DNA of 64,000 bases from Candidatus Colwellia aromaticivorans (GCF_003333305.1 NZ_QOLD01000020.1:1-64000), one strand, 5' to 3'. Shown: positions 48,290-58,328, counted from the stretch's first letter. Made by a program: numbers and translations. The notes: generated from the sequence alone by a model not told the origin.

Positions 48290-48586
48290 TACCAATTGAA
48301 TTAATGAATGTACCACTTAGCGAGAATTAAAAGGCTTCCTTCGACAAGCTCAGGACCGACGAAGGCAAGGCATTGATTGAAGTGAATGGTTATTGCCCTT
48401 GTCAAAATCAATAACGCCGCTTGTAAGCCTTTACCTTTTATTAGGTACTCGCCCTTCGGGAGTTTCGTAGCAAACTGATAACATCACAAAATGAATGAAA
48501 TATAGAATAACTATGTTTAACTCATTTTGTTTGTTCTAAGCTCGCTACGTAAATCTAAGTTGGTCGATTCATTATTTCAATTGGTA
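48290..48586. mobile_element. Family A MITE-like element, intact copy
   Basis: 297 bp. Ends TACCAATTGAATTAATGAAT and ATTCATTATTTCAATTGGTA, flanked by TTA (48287-48289, 48587-48589). Nearly identical to the left and right parts of the interrupted copy at 26.2-26.9 kb, for which it provides the empty site. Core stem AAAGGCTT/AAGCCTTT. It lies in the space upstream of the PepSY operon and of the surface-protein gene. Confidence 0.87.
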
Positions 48587-48759
48587 TTATTAAAATAATA
48601 CCCCTTCGCAACTGAACATTCGCTGAACAGTAATTTAATACACACTAAATTCTCACTAAAAAGTTATGAATGCTTAAAATGTTCAGCTTGTATTCATCTT
48701 CATTACGCTCTAATAGCTTCAATAGCTTCAATAGCAGCAAATATTAATAGGACAATATT

Positions 48760-49563
48760 ATGAGTAAGGTGATGTTCAAAAAATTTATCAACAAGAGCGT
48801 TGTAGGCATATTTCTACTAGCAAACTTAATTGTTAGCAGCTACACAATTGCCGAAGAACAAACAAGTATTTCATTTGGGGAATTATCACAAAACCTTACT
48901 ACTGATATTAGGCTTGCCATTACCAAAGAAAATAGTGAGGCATCGATTGTTGACCAACACATTGGTAAAGCAACAGGTAAAACCAGAACAGAAATACTAG
49001 AAAATAAAATATCGAAAACCACATCATTCGCGCGTAGTAACAGCTACAACAACTATGCTGACTTTGCTATTTACGGTGCAACAACACTATTGCAAGATGA
49101 TTATGACGGAGATGGCTTTTACCAAACTTTTAGCGTTAGTTTTGATGCTGACATTTATAGTTATACTCCGAGCCAATTGGGTGAAGTGTATGCTTTATTG
49201 TATATAAGTAAAAATGGCGGACCTTGGACACATTACTACACCACTGACAACTTTCTTATAGAAGGCGATTCAGACTTAGATGAATATGAAGTAATAACTA
49301 CTTTTTTATCCGGTTATTCTGCTGATCATTACGATATATTAATTGATTTATACCAAGTAGGTTATAGCGATATTGTGGCAAGTTATAGCGCTGACGACAG
49401 TAATGCTTTATACGCTTTACCACTAGAAAGTGCCGATTATGATGAGCCCTATATAGAATATATAGAAGTTATTGAAATAAGCCACGGTGGCAGTTTTTCA
49501 ATAGTCATACTATTACTTTTTCTATTCATATATTCGGTTCGTACCGTAAATAGAAAATACTAA
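48760..49563 (+). CDS. Choice-of-anchor H family surface protein
   Basis: 267 aa. Signal peptide (about 1-31, ending SSYTIAEE). The middle part has the family blocks DYDGDGFYQTFSVSFDAD, VYALLYIS and YEVITTFLSGYSADHYDILIDLYQ. The C-terminus is a Gly-Gly, then hydrophobic helix and Arg/Lys tail (HGGSFSIVILLLFLFIYSV, then RTVNRKY), as in rhombosortase (GlyGly-CTERM) sorting signals. It is probably processed and displayed on the surface. AGGA lies 8 bp before the start. Function is unknown. Confidence 0.75.
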   Translation: MSKVMFKKFINKSVVGIFLLANLIVSSYTIAEEQTSISFGELSQNLTTDIRLAITKENSEASIVDQHIGKATGKTRTEILENKISKTTSFARSNSYNNYADFAIYGATTLLQDDYDGDGFYQTFSVSFDADIYSYTPSQLGEVYALLYISKNGGPWTHYYTTDNFLIEGDSDLDEYEVITTFLSGYSADHYDILIDLYQVGYSDIVASYSADDSNALYALPLESADYDEPYIEYIEVIEISHGGSFSIVILLLFLFIYSVRTVNRKY

Positions 49564-49573
49564 TTTTTAATAA

Positions 49574-49837
49574 TACCAAGTTGATTAAGTTCTTTCCCAC
49601 TCAGCGAGAATTAAAAAGCTTAGAGGCAAGGCATTGATTGAAGAGAATGGTTATTCCCTTATCAAAATCAATAACGCAGCATGTAAGCTTTTTAAACTCG
49701 CCCTTTGGGAACTTGCTCGATGCCCACTAACATCGTTAAATTAATTTGATTTAGAGTGACTAGATCTAAATAAATTTGCCTTGTTATTGAACATCGAGCA
49801 TAGCTCTGAGTTGGGAAGAAATTTAATCAAATTGGTA
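49574..49837. mobile_element. Family A MITE-like element between the surface-protein gene and dnaJ
   Basis: 264 bp. Ends TACCAAGTTGATTAAGTTCT and AAATTTAATCAAATTGGTA, flanked by TAA (49571-49573, 49838-49840). Core GGCAAGGCATTGATTGAAGA plus GAATGGTTATTCCC, then AAAATCAATAACGC, with enclosing stem AAAAAGCTTA/TAAGCTTTTT. It begins 10 bp after the upstream gene's stop codon. Confidence 0.82.
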
Positions 49838-49853
49838 TAACTTTAGATAAGGG

Positions 49854-49890
49854 AAAGCCACAAGAAGTCTTACTTTTTGTGGCTTTTGTT
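49854..49890. terminator. Terminator between the surface-protein gene and dnaJ
   Basis: AAAGCCACAA (49854-49863) pairs with TTGTGGCTTT (49877-49886). The plus strand has the better T-run (TTTTGTTTT). On the minus strand it could also end the dnaJ transcript. Confidence 0.7.
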
Positions 49891-49916
49891 TTGGTTATTA
49901 ACTAAAAATTAATTGA

Positions 49917-51056
49917 TTAACTTTTTAAGTCATCAAAAAACTTTTTTACGCCATCAAAGAAACCGGTTTCTTTCGGGCTATGCTTTTTACTGCTTTTACC
50001 CATTTTTTCTTCTAATTGACGTAATAAATCAGCTTGATCGCCAGATAAATTAATTGGCGTTTCAAGTACCACTTTACACATTAAATCACCGGTAATAGAA
50101 CTACGTACTGATTTAACGCCTTTACCACGTAAGCGGAACATTTTTCCCGTTTGCGTTTCTTTTGGTACTTTAAGTTTAACTTTACCGCCTAATGTCGGCA
50201 CTTCTATTTCACCACCCAACGCTGCGGTAACAAAACTAATAGGCACTTCACAATATAAGTGGTTTTCGTCACGAACAAAAATTTCGTGATCACGTACATT
50301 GACTTGTACATATAGATCACCCGCTGGAGCACCATGTTCACCCGCTTCACCTTCACCAGATAAGCGAATTCTGTCACCAGTATCTACACCAGGTGGAATT
50401 TTAACTGACAAAGTCTTAGTTTTTTCAACACGACCTTGACCACGACATGAAGTACAAGGGCTAGAAATAACTTTGCCTTTACCACTACAAGTTGGACAGG
50501 TTTGCTGAACAGCAAATAGCCCTTGACGCATTTGCACTTGGCCGTGACCATGACAAGTGCTACACGCTTTAGCGCTAGTGCCTTTTTTAGCACCTGAGCC
50601 ATCACACGGCTCACAGCTAACAAAAGTAGGCACTTTAATTTCTAAGCTTTTACCTTTAACGGCATCTTCTAGGTTTAATTCTACGTTATAGCGTAAATCT
50701 GAGCCACGTTGCGCACGTGATTGACGACCACCACGACCGCGACCGCCACCAAAAATATCACCAAAAATATCACCAAATGCATCACCAAAATCGCCATGAC
50801 CATGACCACCACCGCCGCCATGACCACCTTGTTCAAAAGCAGCATGACCGTATTGATCATAAGCAGCGCGTTTTTGATCGTCTTTTAATATCTCATACGC
50901 TTCTTGGATTTCTTTAAAGGTTTCTTCTTTTTTCTTGTCACCTTGAGTACGATCAGGATGAAACTTCATCGCTAACTTTTTATAGGCTTTTTTAATTTCT
51001 TTATCTTCAGCACTTTTTGAAACACCAAGCGTTTCATAATAATCACGTTTTGACAT
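49917..51056 (-). CDS. dnaJ: Chaperone DnaJ
   Basis: Hsp40 co-chaperone that delivers substrates to DnaK and stimulates its ATPase. J domain with HPD in [10 protein letters not shown] (about 31-40), Gly/Phe linker ([20 protein letters not shown]), four zinc-finger CxxCxGxG repeats ([32 protein letters not shown]), then the C-terminal substrate-binding domains. 379 aa. It follows dnaK on the same strand, after a terminator and a repeat element. Confidence 0.97.
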   Translation of the reverse strand: MSKRDYYETLGVSKSAEDKEIKKAYKKLAMKFHPDRTQGDKKKEETFKEIQEAYEILKDDQKRAAYDQYGHAAFEQGGHGGGGGHGHGDFGDAFGDIFGDIFGGGRGRGGRQSRAQRGSDLRYNVELNLEDAVKGKSLEIKVPTFVSCEPCDGSGAKKGTSAKACSTCHGHGQVQMRQGLFAVQQTCPTCSGKGKVISSPCTSCRGQGRVEKTKTLSVKIPPGVDTGDRIRLSGEGEAGEHGAPAGDLYVQVNVRDHEIFVRDENHLYCEVPISFVTAALGGEIEVPTLGGKVKLKVPKETQTGKMFRLRGKGVKSVRSSITGDLMCKVVLETPINLSGDQADLLRQLEEKMGKSSKKHSPKETGFFDGVKKFFDDLKS

Positions 51057-51171
51057 AAATCTTCTTTACTTCAAGTTGATTGAGACTAATTTTCTTCATT
51101 TTTTAGAAGTAGTCCGAAAAAAATCAAGAAAATCAGCACCAATTTAAAAATTAATTACTGATTTCTTATAC

Positions 51172-51200
51172 ACAAAAAGCGCCGAGAAATATCGACGCTT
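51172..51200 (-). terminator. Terminator in the dnaK-dnaJ gap
   Basis: On the minus strand AAGCGTCGA pairs with TCGGCGCTT (one mismatch each side) and is followed by TTTTTG (51172-51177). It could partly separate dnaJ from dnaK expression. Confidence 0.6.
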
Positions 51201-51221
51201 TAAAAAGACGTTATAAAGCAA

Positions 51222-51338
51222 AGTTAAATAAGCTTTAAGCTAGTTAGTTTCAGTACAAGGCGGAAGCACGGAGCTTGGTTTACCAAGTGAGTACTGACAA
51301 CGTCGTAATGGAGCTGACTAGCAACAAGCTTTTTAACT
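51222..51338. repeat. Inverted-repeat element downstream of dnaK
   Basis: 117 bp. Left arm AGTTAAATAAGCTTTAAGCT plus AGTTAG pairs with the right arm read backwards (AGTTAAAAAGCTTGTTGCTA plus GTCAG). Inside are AGTAC...AGTACT and CTTGGTTTACCAAG hairpins. It begins 3 bp after the dnaK stop codon. It belongs to neither of the A and B families. The central text (CAAGGCGGAAGCACGGAGCT) reads like a dispersed marine-gammaproteobacterial repeat. Confidence 0.6.
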
Positions 51339-51341
51339 GAC

Positions 51342-53264
51342 TTACTTGTCGTCCTTAACCTCTTCAAACTCTGCGTCTACAACGTCATCTGCTGGCGCTG
51401 CGCCACCATCTTCAGAAGCTGAACCTTCAGGCGCGCTTTGAGCTTCTTGTTTAGCTTGAGCAATTTCCATTAACTTAGCTGATGCTTCCATTAACGCTTG
51501 AGTTTTTGCATCAATCACTTCTTTATCATCACCTTTAACCGCTTCTTCAAGCTCAGTTAATGCGGTTTCAATTTTTTCTTTGTCTTCCGCTGGTAAATCA
51601 TCGCCGGCTTCTTCAACTTGCTTGCGAGTAGCGTGAATCATGCCATCAGCTTGGTTACGCGCAGTAACTAACTCTTCAAATTTCGCATCTTCATCAGCAT
51701 TTGCTTCAGCATCACGTACCATTTGTTCTACTTCTTCATCAGATAAACCTGAAGACGCTTTAATGGTGATTTTTTGTTCTTTACCCGTATTTTTATCTTT
51801 TGCTGTTACGTGCAATATACCATCCGCATCAATATCGAAAGTTACTTCAATTTGCGGTTGACCACGTGGTGCTGCAGGGATACCTTCAAGGTTGAATTGA
51901 CCTAAAGATTTATTAGCAGAAGCTTGCTTACGCTCACCTTGACAAACATGAACCGTTACTGCCGCTTGGTTATCGTCAGCTGTTGAGAATGTTTGTGATT
52001 GCTTCGTTGGGATAGTGGTGTTTTTATCGATAACTTTCGTCATTACGCCACCCATCGTTTCAATACCTAATGATAATGGCGTAACGTCTAATAAAAGAAC
52101 GTCAGTTACATCACCAGAAAGAACACCCGCTTGAATCGCCGCACCAGAAGCTACTGCTTCATCAGGGTTAACGTCTTTACGTGGCTCTTTACCGAAGAAA
52201 TCAGTAACCGCTTTTTGTACCATTGGCATACGAGATTGACCACCAACCAAGATAACATCATCAATTTTACTTACGGATAAATCGGCATCTTTAAGCGCTT
52301 TTTTAAGCGGCTCTAATGTTGCTTTAACCATATCTTCAACTAACGACTCTAATTTAGCACGCGTCACTTTGATGTTCATGTGCTTAGGACCAGAACCATC
52401 AGCAGTGATGTAAGGTAAGTTAACATCGGTTTGCTGTGCTGAAGAAAGCTCACATTTAGCTTTTTCTGCTGCTTCTTTTAAACGCTGCATTGCTAAAGGA
52501 TCAGACGTTAAGTCCATGCCTTGGTCTTTTTTGAATTCAGCGACAAGATAGTTAATTAAACGGTTATCGAAATCTTCACCACCTAAGTGAGTATCACCAT
52601 TAGTCGCTAATACTTCAAATGTGTGTTCGCCATCCATTTCATCAATTTCAATGATTGAAATATCGAATGTACCGCCACCTAAATCGTAAACAGCAACAAC
52701 TTTGTCACCTTCTTGCTTGTCCATGCCGTAAGCAAGAGCAGCAGCAGTTGGTTCGTTGATAATACGCTTAACATCTAAGCCAGCAATACGACCAGCATCT
52801 TTAGTTGCTTGACGTTGTGAATCATTGAAATATGCAGGAACCGTAATTACCGCTTCAGAAACTGTTTCACCTAAGTAATCTTCAGCAGTTTTTTTCATTT
52901 TTGCTAATACTTCAGCAGACACTTGCGGTGGAGCTACATTTTTATCGCGAGCAGTTACCCAAGCATCGCCATTGTCAGCTTTAACAATGCCAAATGGCAT
53001 TATTTTTATGTCACGTTGAACTTCTTCATCTTCAAAACGACGACCAATTAAACGCTTGATAGCATATAAGGTATTTGTTGGGTTTGTTACTGATTGACGT
53101 TTAGCAGGTTGACCTACTAAAGTTTCGCCTTCTTCAGTATAGGCAATGATTGATGGCGTTGTTCTATCGCCTTCTGCATTTTCAATTACACGTACACTGT
53201 CGCCGTCTAAAACAGCTACACATGAGTTAGTTGTTCCTAGGTCAATACCGATTATTTTGCCCAT
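51342..53264 (-). CDS. dnaK: Chaperone DnaK (Hsp70)
   Basis: ATP-dependent chaperone, 640 aa. The nucleotide-binding domain has [13 protein letters not shown] (about 4-16), [21 protein letters not shown] and [13 protein letters not shown]. The linker [20 protein letters not shown] leads to the substrate-binding domain, and the tail is [15 protein letters not shown]. The usual order is kept (grpE, dnaK, dnaJ, all minus). A sigma-32-type promoter lies about 90 bp upstream. Confidence 0.98.
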   Translation of the reverse strand: MGKIIGIDLGTTNSCVAVLDGDSVRVIENAEGDRTTPSIIAYTEEGETLVGQPAKRQSVTNPTNTLYAIKRLIGRRFEDEEVQRDIKIMPFGIVKADNGDAWVTARDKNVAPPQVSAEVLAKMKKTAEDYLGETVSEAVITVPAYFNDSQRQATKDAGRIAGLDVKRIINEPTAAALAYGMDKQEGDKVVAVYDLGGGTFDISIIEIDEMDGEHTFEVLATNGDTHLGGEDFDNRLINYLVAEFKKDQGMDLTSDPLAMQRLKEAAEKAKCELSSAQQTDVNLPYITADGSGPKHMNIKVTRAKLESLVEDMVKATLEPLKKALKDADLSVSKIDDVILVGGQSRMPMVQKAVTDFFGKEPRKDVNPDEAVASGAAIQAGVLSGDVTDVLLLDVTPLSLGIETMGGVMTKVIDKNTTIPTKQSQTFSTADDNQAAVTVHVCQGERKQASANKSLGQFNLEGIPAAPRGQPQIEVTFDIDADGILHVTAKDKNTGKEQKITIKASSGLSDEEVEQMVRDAEANADEDAKFEELVTARNQADGMIHATRKQVEEAGDDLPAEDKEKIETALTELEEAVKGDDKEVIDAKTQALMEASAKLMEIAQAKQEAQSAPEGSASEDGGAAPADDVVDAEFEEVKDDK

Positions 53265-53353
53265 GGTGGGAGCTCCTATTCATTGTTTGATTACTTCGCC
53301 GTTTATTCCGACAGAAGTAAAGAGTTAAATCTAATTTGTTGTTGAAATAGTAA

Positions 53354-53379
53354 GTGGGGTCAGCAAATTACTTTTCAAT
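53354..53379 (-). promoter_or_regulatory. Sigma-32-type heat-shock promoter of dnaK
   Basis: On the minus strand TTGAAA (53373-53378) and CCCCAC (53354-53359) are separated by 13 bp, close to the sigma-32 consensus CTTGAAA-N11-16-CCCCATnT. The start point would be near 53346, leaving about 80 nt of leader. Confidence 0.75.
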
Positions 53380-53430
53380 AGAAAAATGTAAATAAAAGTG
53401 TTTTTATTCTAAATTCAAAGTATTAAAAGC

Positions 53431-53462
53431 AAAAAAAATCCACTAATTTTCATTAACGGATT
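53431..53462 (-). terminator. Terminator of grpE
   Basis: On the minus strand AATCCGTTAATG and CATTAGTGGATT-type arms (AATCC, TAAT paired with ATTA, GGATT) are followed by eight T. It lies between grpE and the dnaK promoter, so grpE and dnaK are probably separate transcription units. Confidence 0.7.
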
Positions 53463-53610
53463 CTATGTTTAAGTTTTCGCTTTAGCTGACTTAGCTTAAA
53501 CTGGGCTTAAACCGAGACAAAACCAAGTACTCAACTTTAAGCTGTATGGCTAAATTTAACGAAAAAATCACAGATTTTACGAAAATAAATCATTACTTTT
53601 GACATATAAT

Positions 53611-54246
53611 TTATGCTGATGTATCTACGGAAGGTGCCGCTTTAGATACCATTACCATCGCTGGACGAACCAATCGGCCATTTAATTCATAACCTTTTTG
53701 CATCACTGCTATCACGGTATTTGGTGCTACATCAGGTACTTCTTGCATTGACATCGCTTGATGAAACTCAGGGTTAAATGGTTGATCTTGTGGATCGACT
53801 GCTTTAACTCCAAATTTTTCTAATGAAGCAATTAAACCTTGTAAGGTTAATTCAATCCCCTCGATAACACCTTTTTTGCTTTCATCTTCTTTATCGATAC
53901 TTTGCAAAGCACGCTCTAAGTTATCAACCGTGGTTAACATTTCACCAGCAAATTTTTCTAGCGCAAATTTTCGCGCTTTTTCTACATCTTGTGCAGCACG
54001 GCGACGAATATTATCCACTTCAGCTTTAGCACGAATTACTGAGTCTTTTTGATCACTAACCGTAGATTGTGCAGTGGCAAGAGCTAACTCTAATTCATTA
54101 ATGCGTTCTTGCTCTTCACTAATCACTTCTTGTGCATGATCGTGTTGCTCTTCTACTTGCTCTTCAGCTTGTTGTACTATCTCATCCGCTAATTGCTCTG
54201 CTGAGATCTCTTGGTTTGCGTTATTGGTCGTTGACTCTGTTGTCAT
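53611..54246 (-). CDS. grpE: Nucleotide exchange factor GrpE
   Basis: 211 aa. An N-terminal acidic coiled coil (about 15-110) precedes the GrpE beta domain, with the signature [44 protein letters not shown]. It releases ADP from DnaK and acts as a thermosensor. It has a separate sigma-32 promoter and terminator and is divergent from nadK. Confidence 0.97.
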   Translation of the reverse strand: MTTESTTNNANQEISAEQLADEIVQQAEEQVEEQHDHAQEVISEEQERINELELALATAQSTVSDQKDSVIRAKAEVDNIRRRAAQDVEKARKFALEKFAGEMLTTVDNLERALQSIDKEDESKKGVIEGIELTLQGLIASLEKFGVKAVDPQDQPFNPEFHQAMSMQEVPDVAPNTVIAVMQKGYELNGRLVRPAMVMVSKAAPSVDTSA

Positions 54247-54293
54247 GAAAAACTCCGATTAAATCTAGGTAAACTTTAACATTGTTGCTAATT

Positions 54294-54319
54294 ATGGGGT
54301 CTAGCTTGTTTGATTCAAG
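54294..54319 (-). promoter_or_regulatory. Sigma-32-type heat-shock promoter of grpE
   Basis: On the minus strand CTTGAA (54314-54319) and CCCCAT (54294-54299) are separated by 14 bp, a near-perfect match to the sigma-32 consensus. It is 48 bp before the grpE start. Confidence 0.88.
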
Positions 54320-54426
54320 CTGAATTTAAAACTAAATTAAAAATATTTTATCAAAAGTCAACTTTACAAGCCATCCAAATAGGGGGAAACTTGCTCTATA
54401 GAGATTAAAACTACGAAATATTTGTT

Positions 54427-55308
54427 ATGACTCAACAATTTAAAACAATAGGTCTTATCGGTAAGCCCGAACACAAAGGCGCTAACGCTACAATTACCAC
54501 CTTACACCAATACTTAATTGAGAATGAATATCAGGTGTTGGTCGAAAACTCAGTCGCCAGCTCAATGACAATTAAAAATATGACCACTTGTTCATTAACT
54601 GAAATTGGTGAACAGGCAGACCTAGCCATTGTAATCGGTGGCGATGGCTATATGTTAGGTGCAGCTAGAGTTCTAGCTTGGTATGACATAGGGGTTATTG
54701 GCGTAAACCGTGGTAACTTAGGGTTTTTAACCGATCTTTCACCTGACGATATTATTGAGCCGTTAACGCAAATTTTAGCGGGAAAATCAGGTTCAGAAAA
54801 ACGCTTTATTATAGAGGCTGAAGTTTACCGACACGGTAAACTAAAAAGCTCAAATAGTGCTGTTAATGAAGCGGTACTACATGCCGGTAAAGTGGCTAGC
54901 ATGATAGAGTTTGAAGTTTATATTGATAACTGCTTTATGTTTAGCCAGCGTTCAGATGGCTTAATTATTGCTACTCCTACGGGTTCAACCGCTTATTCAA
55001 TGTCTGCTGGTGGTCCTATTTTAACACCCAATTTAAATGCGTTATCTTTGGTACCCATGTTTCCACATTCGTTAACCAGCCGCCCAATTGTTGTTGATGG
55101 TGATAGTGAAATTAAACTGATACTAGCCAATGAAAACCAGGAACGTTTACAAATAAGCTGTGATGGTCATGTAATATTAGCGGTTATGCCCGGAGATGAA
55201 GTCATCATCAGAAAAAGTGAATCCACAATTGGCTTGGTGCACCCCCTTGATCATAACTATTTTACCGTATTACGTAATAAACTTAGTTGGGGTAATAAGC
55301 TTTACTAG
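54427..55308 (+). CDS. nadK: NAD kinase
   Basis: Phosphorylates NAD to NADP. The GGDG motif is in [15 protein letters not shown], followed by [15 protein letters not shown], the NAD-binding NEAVLH and the [16 protein letters not shown] block. 293 aa, as in E. coli. The neighbours grpE and recN are also those found in E. coli. Confidence 0.96.
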   Translation: MTQQFKTIGLIGKPEHKGANATITTLHQYLIENEYQVLVENSVASSMTIKNMTTCSLTEIGEQADLAIVIGGDGYMLGAARVLAWYDIGVIGVNRGNLGFLTDLSPDDIIEPLTQILAGKSGSEKRFIIEAEVYRHGKLKSSNSAVNEAVLHAGKVASMIEFEVYIDNCFMFSQRSDGLIIATPTGSTAYSMSAGGPILTPNLNALSLVPMFPHSLTSRPIVVDGDSEIKLILANENQERLQISCDGHVILAVMPGDEVIIRKSESTIGLVHPLDHNYFTVLRNKLSWGNKLY

Positions 55309-55576
55309 TCGCTACGAACGAGTTAATCGTTGAATGTGACGAATGAACAAATAAACAATCAATACTCTTTTTTGGCTATGTTCCATTACACTGTTGTTAG
55401 GCTACGAAAGTCAGATTATTAAAGGGCTAGAGAGACAATTAGTATTTGAGGATAAATTGCTCCTATAGCACTACACATAAAGGCTGAGGTTAATTTCAAC
55501 CAAGGCGACAACAATAAACTACAACAGAGCCTCTTTTTTATACTATTTCTCATAAACATCTTGCAAAAACCTAATT
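55309..55576. other. Gene-free gap between nadK and the recN control region
   Basis: About 270 bp with no credible frame and no strong hairpin. Nothing recognised. Confidence 0.5.
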
Positions 55577-55596
55577 TACTGTATAAATTAACAGGT
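55577..55596 (+). promoter_or_regulatory. LexA (SOS) box overlapping the recN promoter
   Basis: CTG (55579-55581), ten bases TATAAATTAA and CAG (55592-55594) match the LexA consensus CTG-N10-CAG, with TA before and GT after. A TATAAA hexamer lies inside it and TTGCAA (55561-55566) upstream could be the -35, with a 15-bp spacer. It explains DNA-damage induction of recN. Confidence 0.82.
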
Positions 55597-55626
55597 AGTT
55601 ATTTATACAGTTACTGGTGCCACGTT

Positions 55627-57327
55627 ATGCTATTACAACTAAACATTCAAAACTTTGCCATTGTGCGATCACTTGATATTGATTGGCAATCGGGTATGAC
55701 CACCATCACCGGCGAAACAGGTGCAGGTAAATCAATAGCAATTGATGCATTAGGGCTATGTTTAGGTGAACGCGCAACAACTAATGTAGTTCGGCCCAAC
55801 AGTAAAAAAGCCGAGCTAGCCGCGACCTTTGAAACACAAAAAAACATTTGCGCGCAACAATGGTTAGCGCAACATGATTTATTACTAGAATCGAGTAGTG
55901 AATGTATATTACGACGGGTTATTTCCTCTGAGGGACGCTCTAAATCTTATATTAATGGTAGTCAGGTTCCTTTAGTACAACTTAAAGAAATTGGTCAATT
56001 ACTCATCAATATTCATGGGCAGCATGATCATCAACTAATCGTTAAATCAAGTCAGCAGTGTAAACTTGTTGACGAATACGCCGATCACAAACCACTTATT
56101 GATGGCGTAAAACACTATTATCAACAATGGCATAAACTGAATAAAGAACTAACATTGTTACAACAAAATAAGCAGCAGCGTGAAGCACAACGACAACTCC
56201 TTCAATACCAAGTAAGTGAACTAGATGAATTTTCGTTACAAGAAAGTGAATTTCAACTACTTGAAAGTGATTATAAACGCCATGCTAATGCCCAAGATAT
56301 ACTTGATACAACACTGCAATCACTACAAATATTAGCTGAAAATGAGCAATTTAACGTACTCGATTCTCTCAGGCAATGTAGTGAAAATATCAACGCATTA
56401 GCTAAGCTTGATAATAGGCTTATAAACGTAGCAAATATTCTTAATGATTCTCATATTCAACTTGAAGAAGCCAGTACAGATCTTACACATTACTATCAAG
56501 AGCTTGAGCTAGATCCCCAAGCCTATACGCTAATTGAAGAGCGCTACTCTACTGCTTTGCAACTTGCCAAAAAACACAGTTTACCTCCTGAAAACCTAGT
56601 TTCTTTTCACCAAGAACTAAAACAAGAATTAACCGCTATTTCAAGTGATGATTCTAGAATAAACTCAATAATAGACGAGATTTCAAAAACTCAGCAATAC
56701 TATCGCGATGCAGCACTCACTTTATCATCATCAAGGATTCAAGCAGCCAGTGCCTTAAGTGAATTAATTACGTTAAGTATGCAAGAGCTAAATATGCCTC
56801 ATGGACAATTTAATATCGTTATAGAACAAAAAAATAATGACGTTGATAGCAATTCTGACAATGTATTAGTTAATATATCAGCAAATGGCTTTGACAGAAT
56901 TGATTTTCAAGTAAGTTTAAATCCAGGACAGTCGTTAGAAGCAATGAATAAAGTTGCTTCTGGAGGCGAATTATCACGAATAAGCTTAGCAATGCAAGTT
57001 ATTTTAGCTGACAAGGTTGTTACCCCTACCCTCATCTTTGATGAAGTTGATGTGGGTATAAGTGGCCCAACTGCTGCCATGGTAGGAAAAAAATTACAGC
57101 AATTAGCACAAAGTACTCAAGTAATTTGTGTTACCCATCTGCCGCAGGTTGCCTGCAAAGGACATCAACAGCTATTTGTGAGTAAATTAACCGATGGTGA
57201 GCACACTGAAACAAAAGTAACGGAACTAAGTGAACAAAATCGCATCCAAGAAATAGCACGCTTACTCGCAGGTGATAAAATATCAGAACATAGCTTAGCT
57301 AATGCCCAAGAATTATTGGCAAGTTAA
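55627..57327 (+). CDS. recN: DNA repair protein RecN
   Basis: SMC-like ATPase used in double-strand break repair. Walker A GETGAGKS at about residues 29-36, coiled-coil arms (about 150-350), signature ASGGELSRISLAMQ and Walker B TLIFDEVDVGISG. ATG 55627 is chosen because it gives MLLQLNIQNFAIV as in homologues (566 aa). Longer readings from 55561 would start at a TTG inside the promoter and run through the LexA box. Confidence 0.96.
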   Translation: MLLQLNIQNFAIVRSLDIDWQSGMTTITGETGAGKSIAIDALGLCLGERATTNVVRPNSKKAELAATFETQKNICAQQWLAQHDLLLESSSECILRRVISSEGRSKSYINGSQVPLVQLKEIGQLLINIHGQHDHQLIVKSSQQCKLVDEYADHKPLIDGVKHYYQQWHKLNKELTLLQQNKQQREAQRQLLQYQVSELDEFSLQESEFQLLESDYKRHANAQDILDTTLQSLQILAENEQFNVLDSLRQCSENINALAKLDNRLINVANILNDSHIQLEEASTDLTHYYQELELDPQAYTLIEERYSTALQLAKKHSLPPENLVSFHQELKQELTAISSDDSRINSIIDEISKTQQYYRDAALTLSSSRIQAASALSELITLSMQELNMPHGQFNIVIEQKNNDVDSNSDNVLVNISANGFDRIDFQVSLNPGQSLEAMNKVASGGELSRISLAMQVILADKVVTPTLIFDEVDVGISGPTAAMVGKKLQQLAQSTQVICVTHLPQVACKGHQQLFVSKLTDGEHTETKVTELSEQNRIQEIARLLAGDKISEHSLANAQELLAS

Positions 57328-57467
57328 TAAGTAATACCAAAATTATGAAAAATAGTTTTGTATCTATAGCCATGCTTAGTTATTATCCCTGCCACACTTA
57401 AAGTACTATTATTTTTAAGTGTTAATTTTAAATTGTATTTATTTGTATTAAAGGAAAGTAAAATTTC

Positions 57468-57848
57468 ATGTTGCTTCGTACCGTTATTATTTCCATCGCT
57501 TTATCGCTTTCTGCTTGTTCAAGCTGGGTTTACCGTATTGATATCCCACAAGGAAATTATCTTGAACAAAAAAGTATAGATAAAATACAAATAGGTATGA
57601 CTAAAGAACAAGTTAAATTTATTCTCGGTAGCCCAGTTTTAATTGATACTTTTGATAATGACACTTGGAACTATATTTATCGTTTCAAATCAGGTAAGAG
57701 CGATAAATTAGATGTTCAAAAAAGTTTCACTATAAAATTTAAAGATGATGAGTTGATTTCGGCTGACGGTGATTTTGAACTATCAAAAAACTTTAACACG
57801 CCATTTAATGCTCCTGCTTCTACAGACGATGATAAAGCCAATCAATAG
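57468..57848 (+). CDS. bamE: Outer membrane assembly factor BamE
   Basis: A lipoprotein subunit of the BAM complex (formerly SmpA/OmlA). Signal peptide with lipobox LSAC (MLLRTVIISIALSLSAC), then GNYLEQKSIDKIQIGMTKEQVKFILGSP and WNYIYRF, the family core. 126 aa. It sits downstream of recN as in E. coli. Confidence 0.93.
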   Translation: MLLRTVIISIALSLSACSSWVYRIDIPQGNYLEQKSIDKIQIGMTKEQVKFILGSPVLIDTFDNDTWNYIYRFKSGKSDKLDVQKSFTIKFKDDELISADGDFELSKNFNTPFNAPASTDDDKANQ

Positions 57849-57891
57849 AAAGTAGAATCAATAAACAGCAACGTTAAAAATAGTTAGCCAA

Positions 57892-57920
57892 TAAAAACGG
57901 CATCAATGCCGTTTTTTATT
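57892..57920. terminator. Terminator between bamE and the ratB-ratA pair
   Basis: AAAACGGCA (57895-57903) pairs with TGCCGTTTT (57907-57915) and is followed by TTTT on the plus strand. The A-run before it could also serve the convergent minus-strand transcript. Confidence 0.85.
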
Positions 57921-57964
57921 ATAATTTTATCTGGTTGTGGGTATAAAATATTCTTTAGAAACAG

Positions 57965-58327
57965 TTAACCTTTTTTAGCTAAAGGATTAACTCGACCACC
58001 CGTTGTTTTATCAGCTCGGCCTTCAAGCTTTGCCTTTTCAGCCCTACGCTTTCTTACTTCTTTGGGATCAGCAATTAAGGGACGATAAATTTCAATTCTA
58101 TCTAAATCTTCTACAACTTGTGATAGCTTTACCGCTTTATTCCAAATACCGACTTTATTTTCATTTAAATCTATTTCAGAAAAAAGCGTTAATATCCCTG
58201 ACTCAATAATAACTTGTTCAACCGTTGCCCCTATACTAACTGGCATAGATAATAGCTTTTGTTTATGCGCTAAGCCATAAACAACTTCAACTTGAATGGT
58301 AGCCTTGTTTGTTATTGTGGTCTCCAT
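57965..58327 (-). CDS. ratB: RnfH/RatB-type ubiquitin-like fold protein
   Basis: A small beta-grasp (ubiquitin-like) protein: VEVVYGLAHKQKLLSMPVSIGATVEQVI and VEDLDRIEIYRPLIADPKEVRKRRAEK are the family marks. ATG 58327 (METTITNK) is favoured; it begins one base after the ratA stop. The role is unknown. It always pairs with ratA in this neighbourhood. 121 aa from this start. Confidence 0.9.
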   Translation of the reverse strand: METTITNKATIQVEVVYGLAHKQKLLSMPVSIGATVEQVIIESGILTLFSEIDLNENKVGIWNKAVKLSQVVEDLDRIEIYRPLIADPKEVRKRRAEKAKLEGRADKTTGGRVNPLAKKG

Positions 58328-58328
58328 T

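Noticed and set aside
55561-55626. Extended recN start
   Set aside because: The extra 22 codons begin at TTG in the promoter and run through the LexA box; homologues start at MLLQLNIQ.
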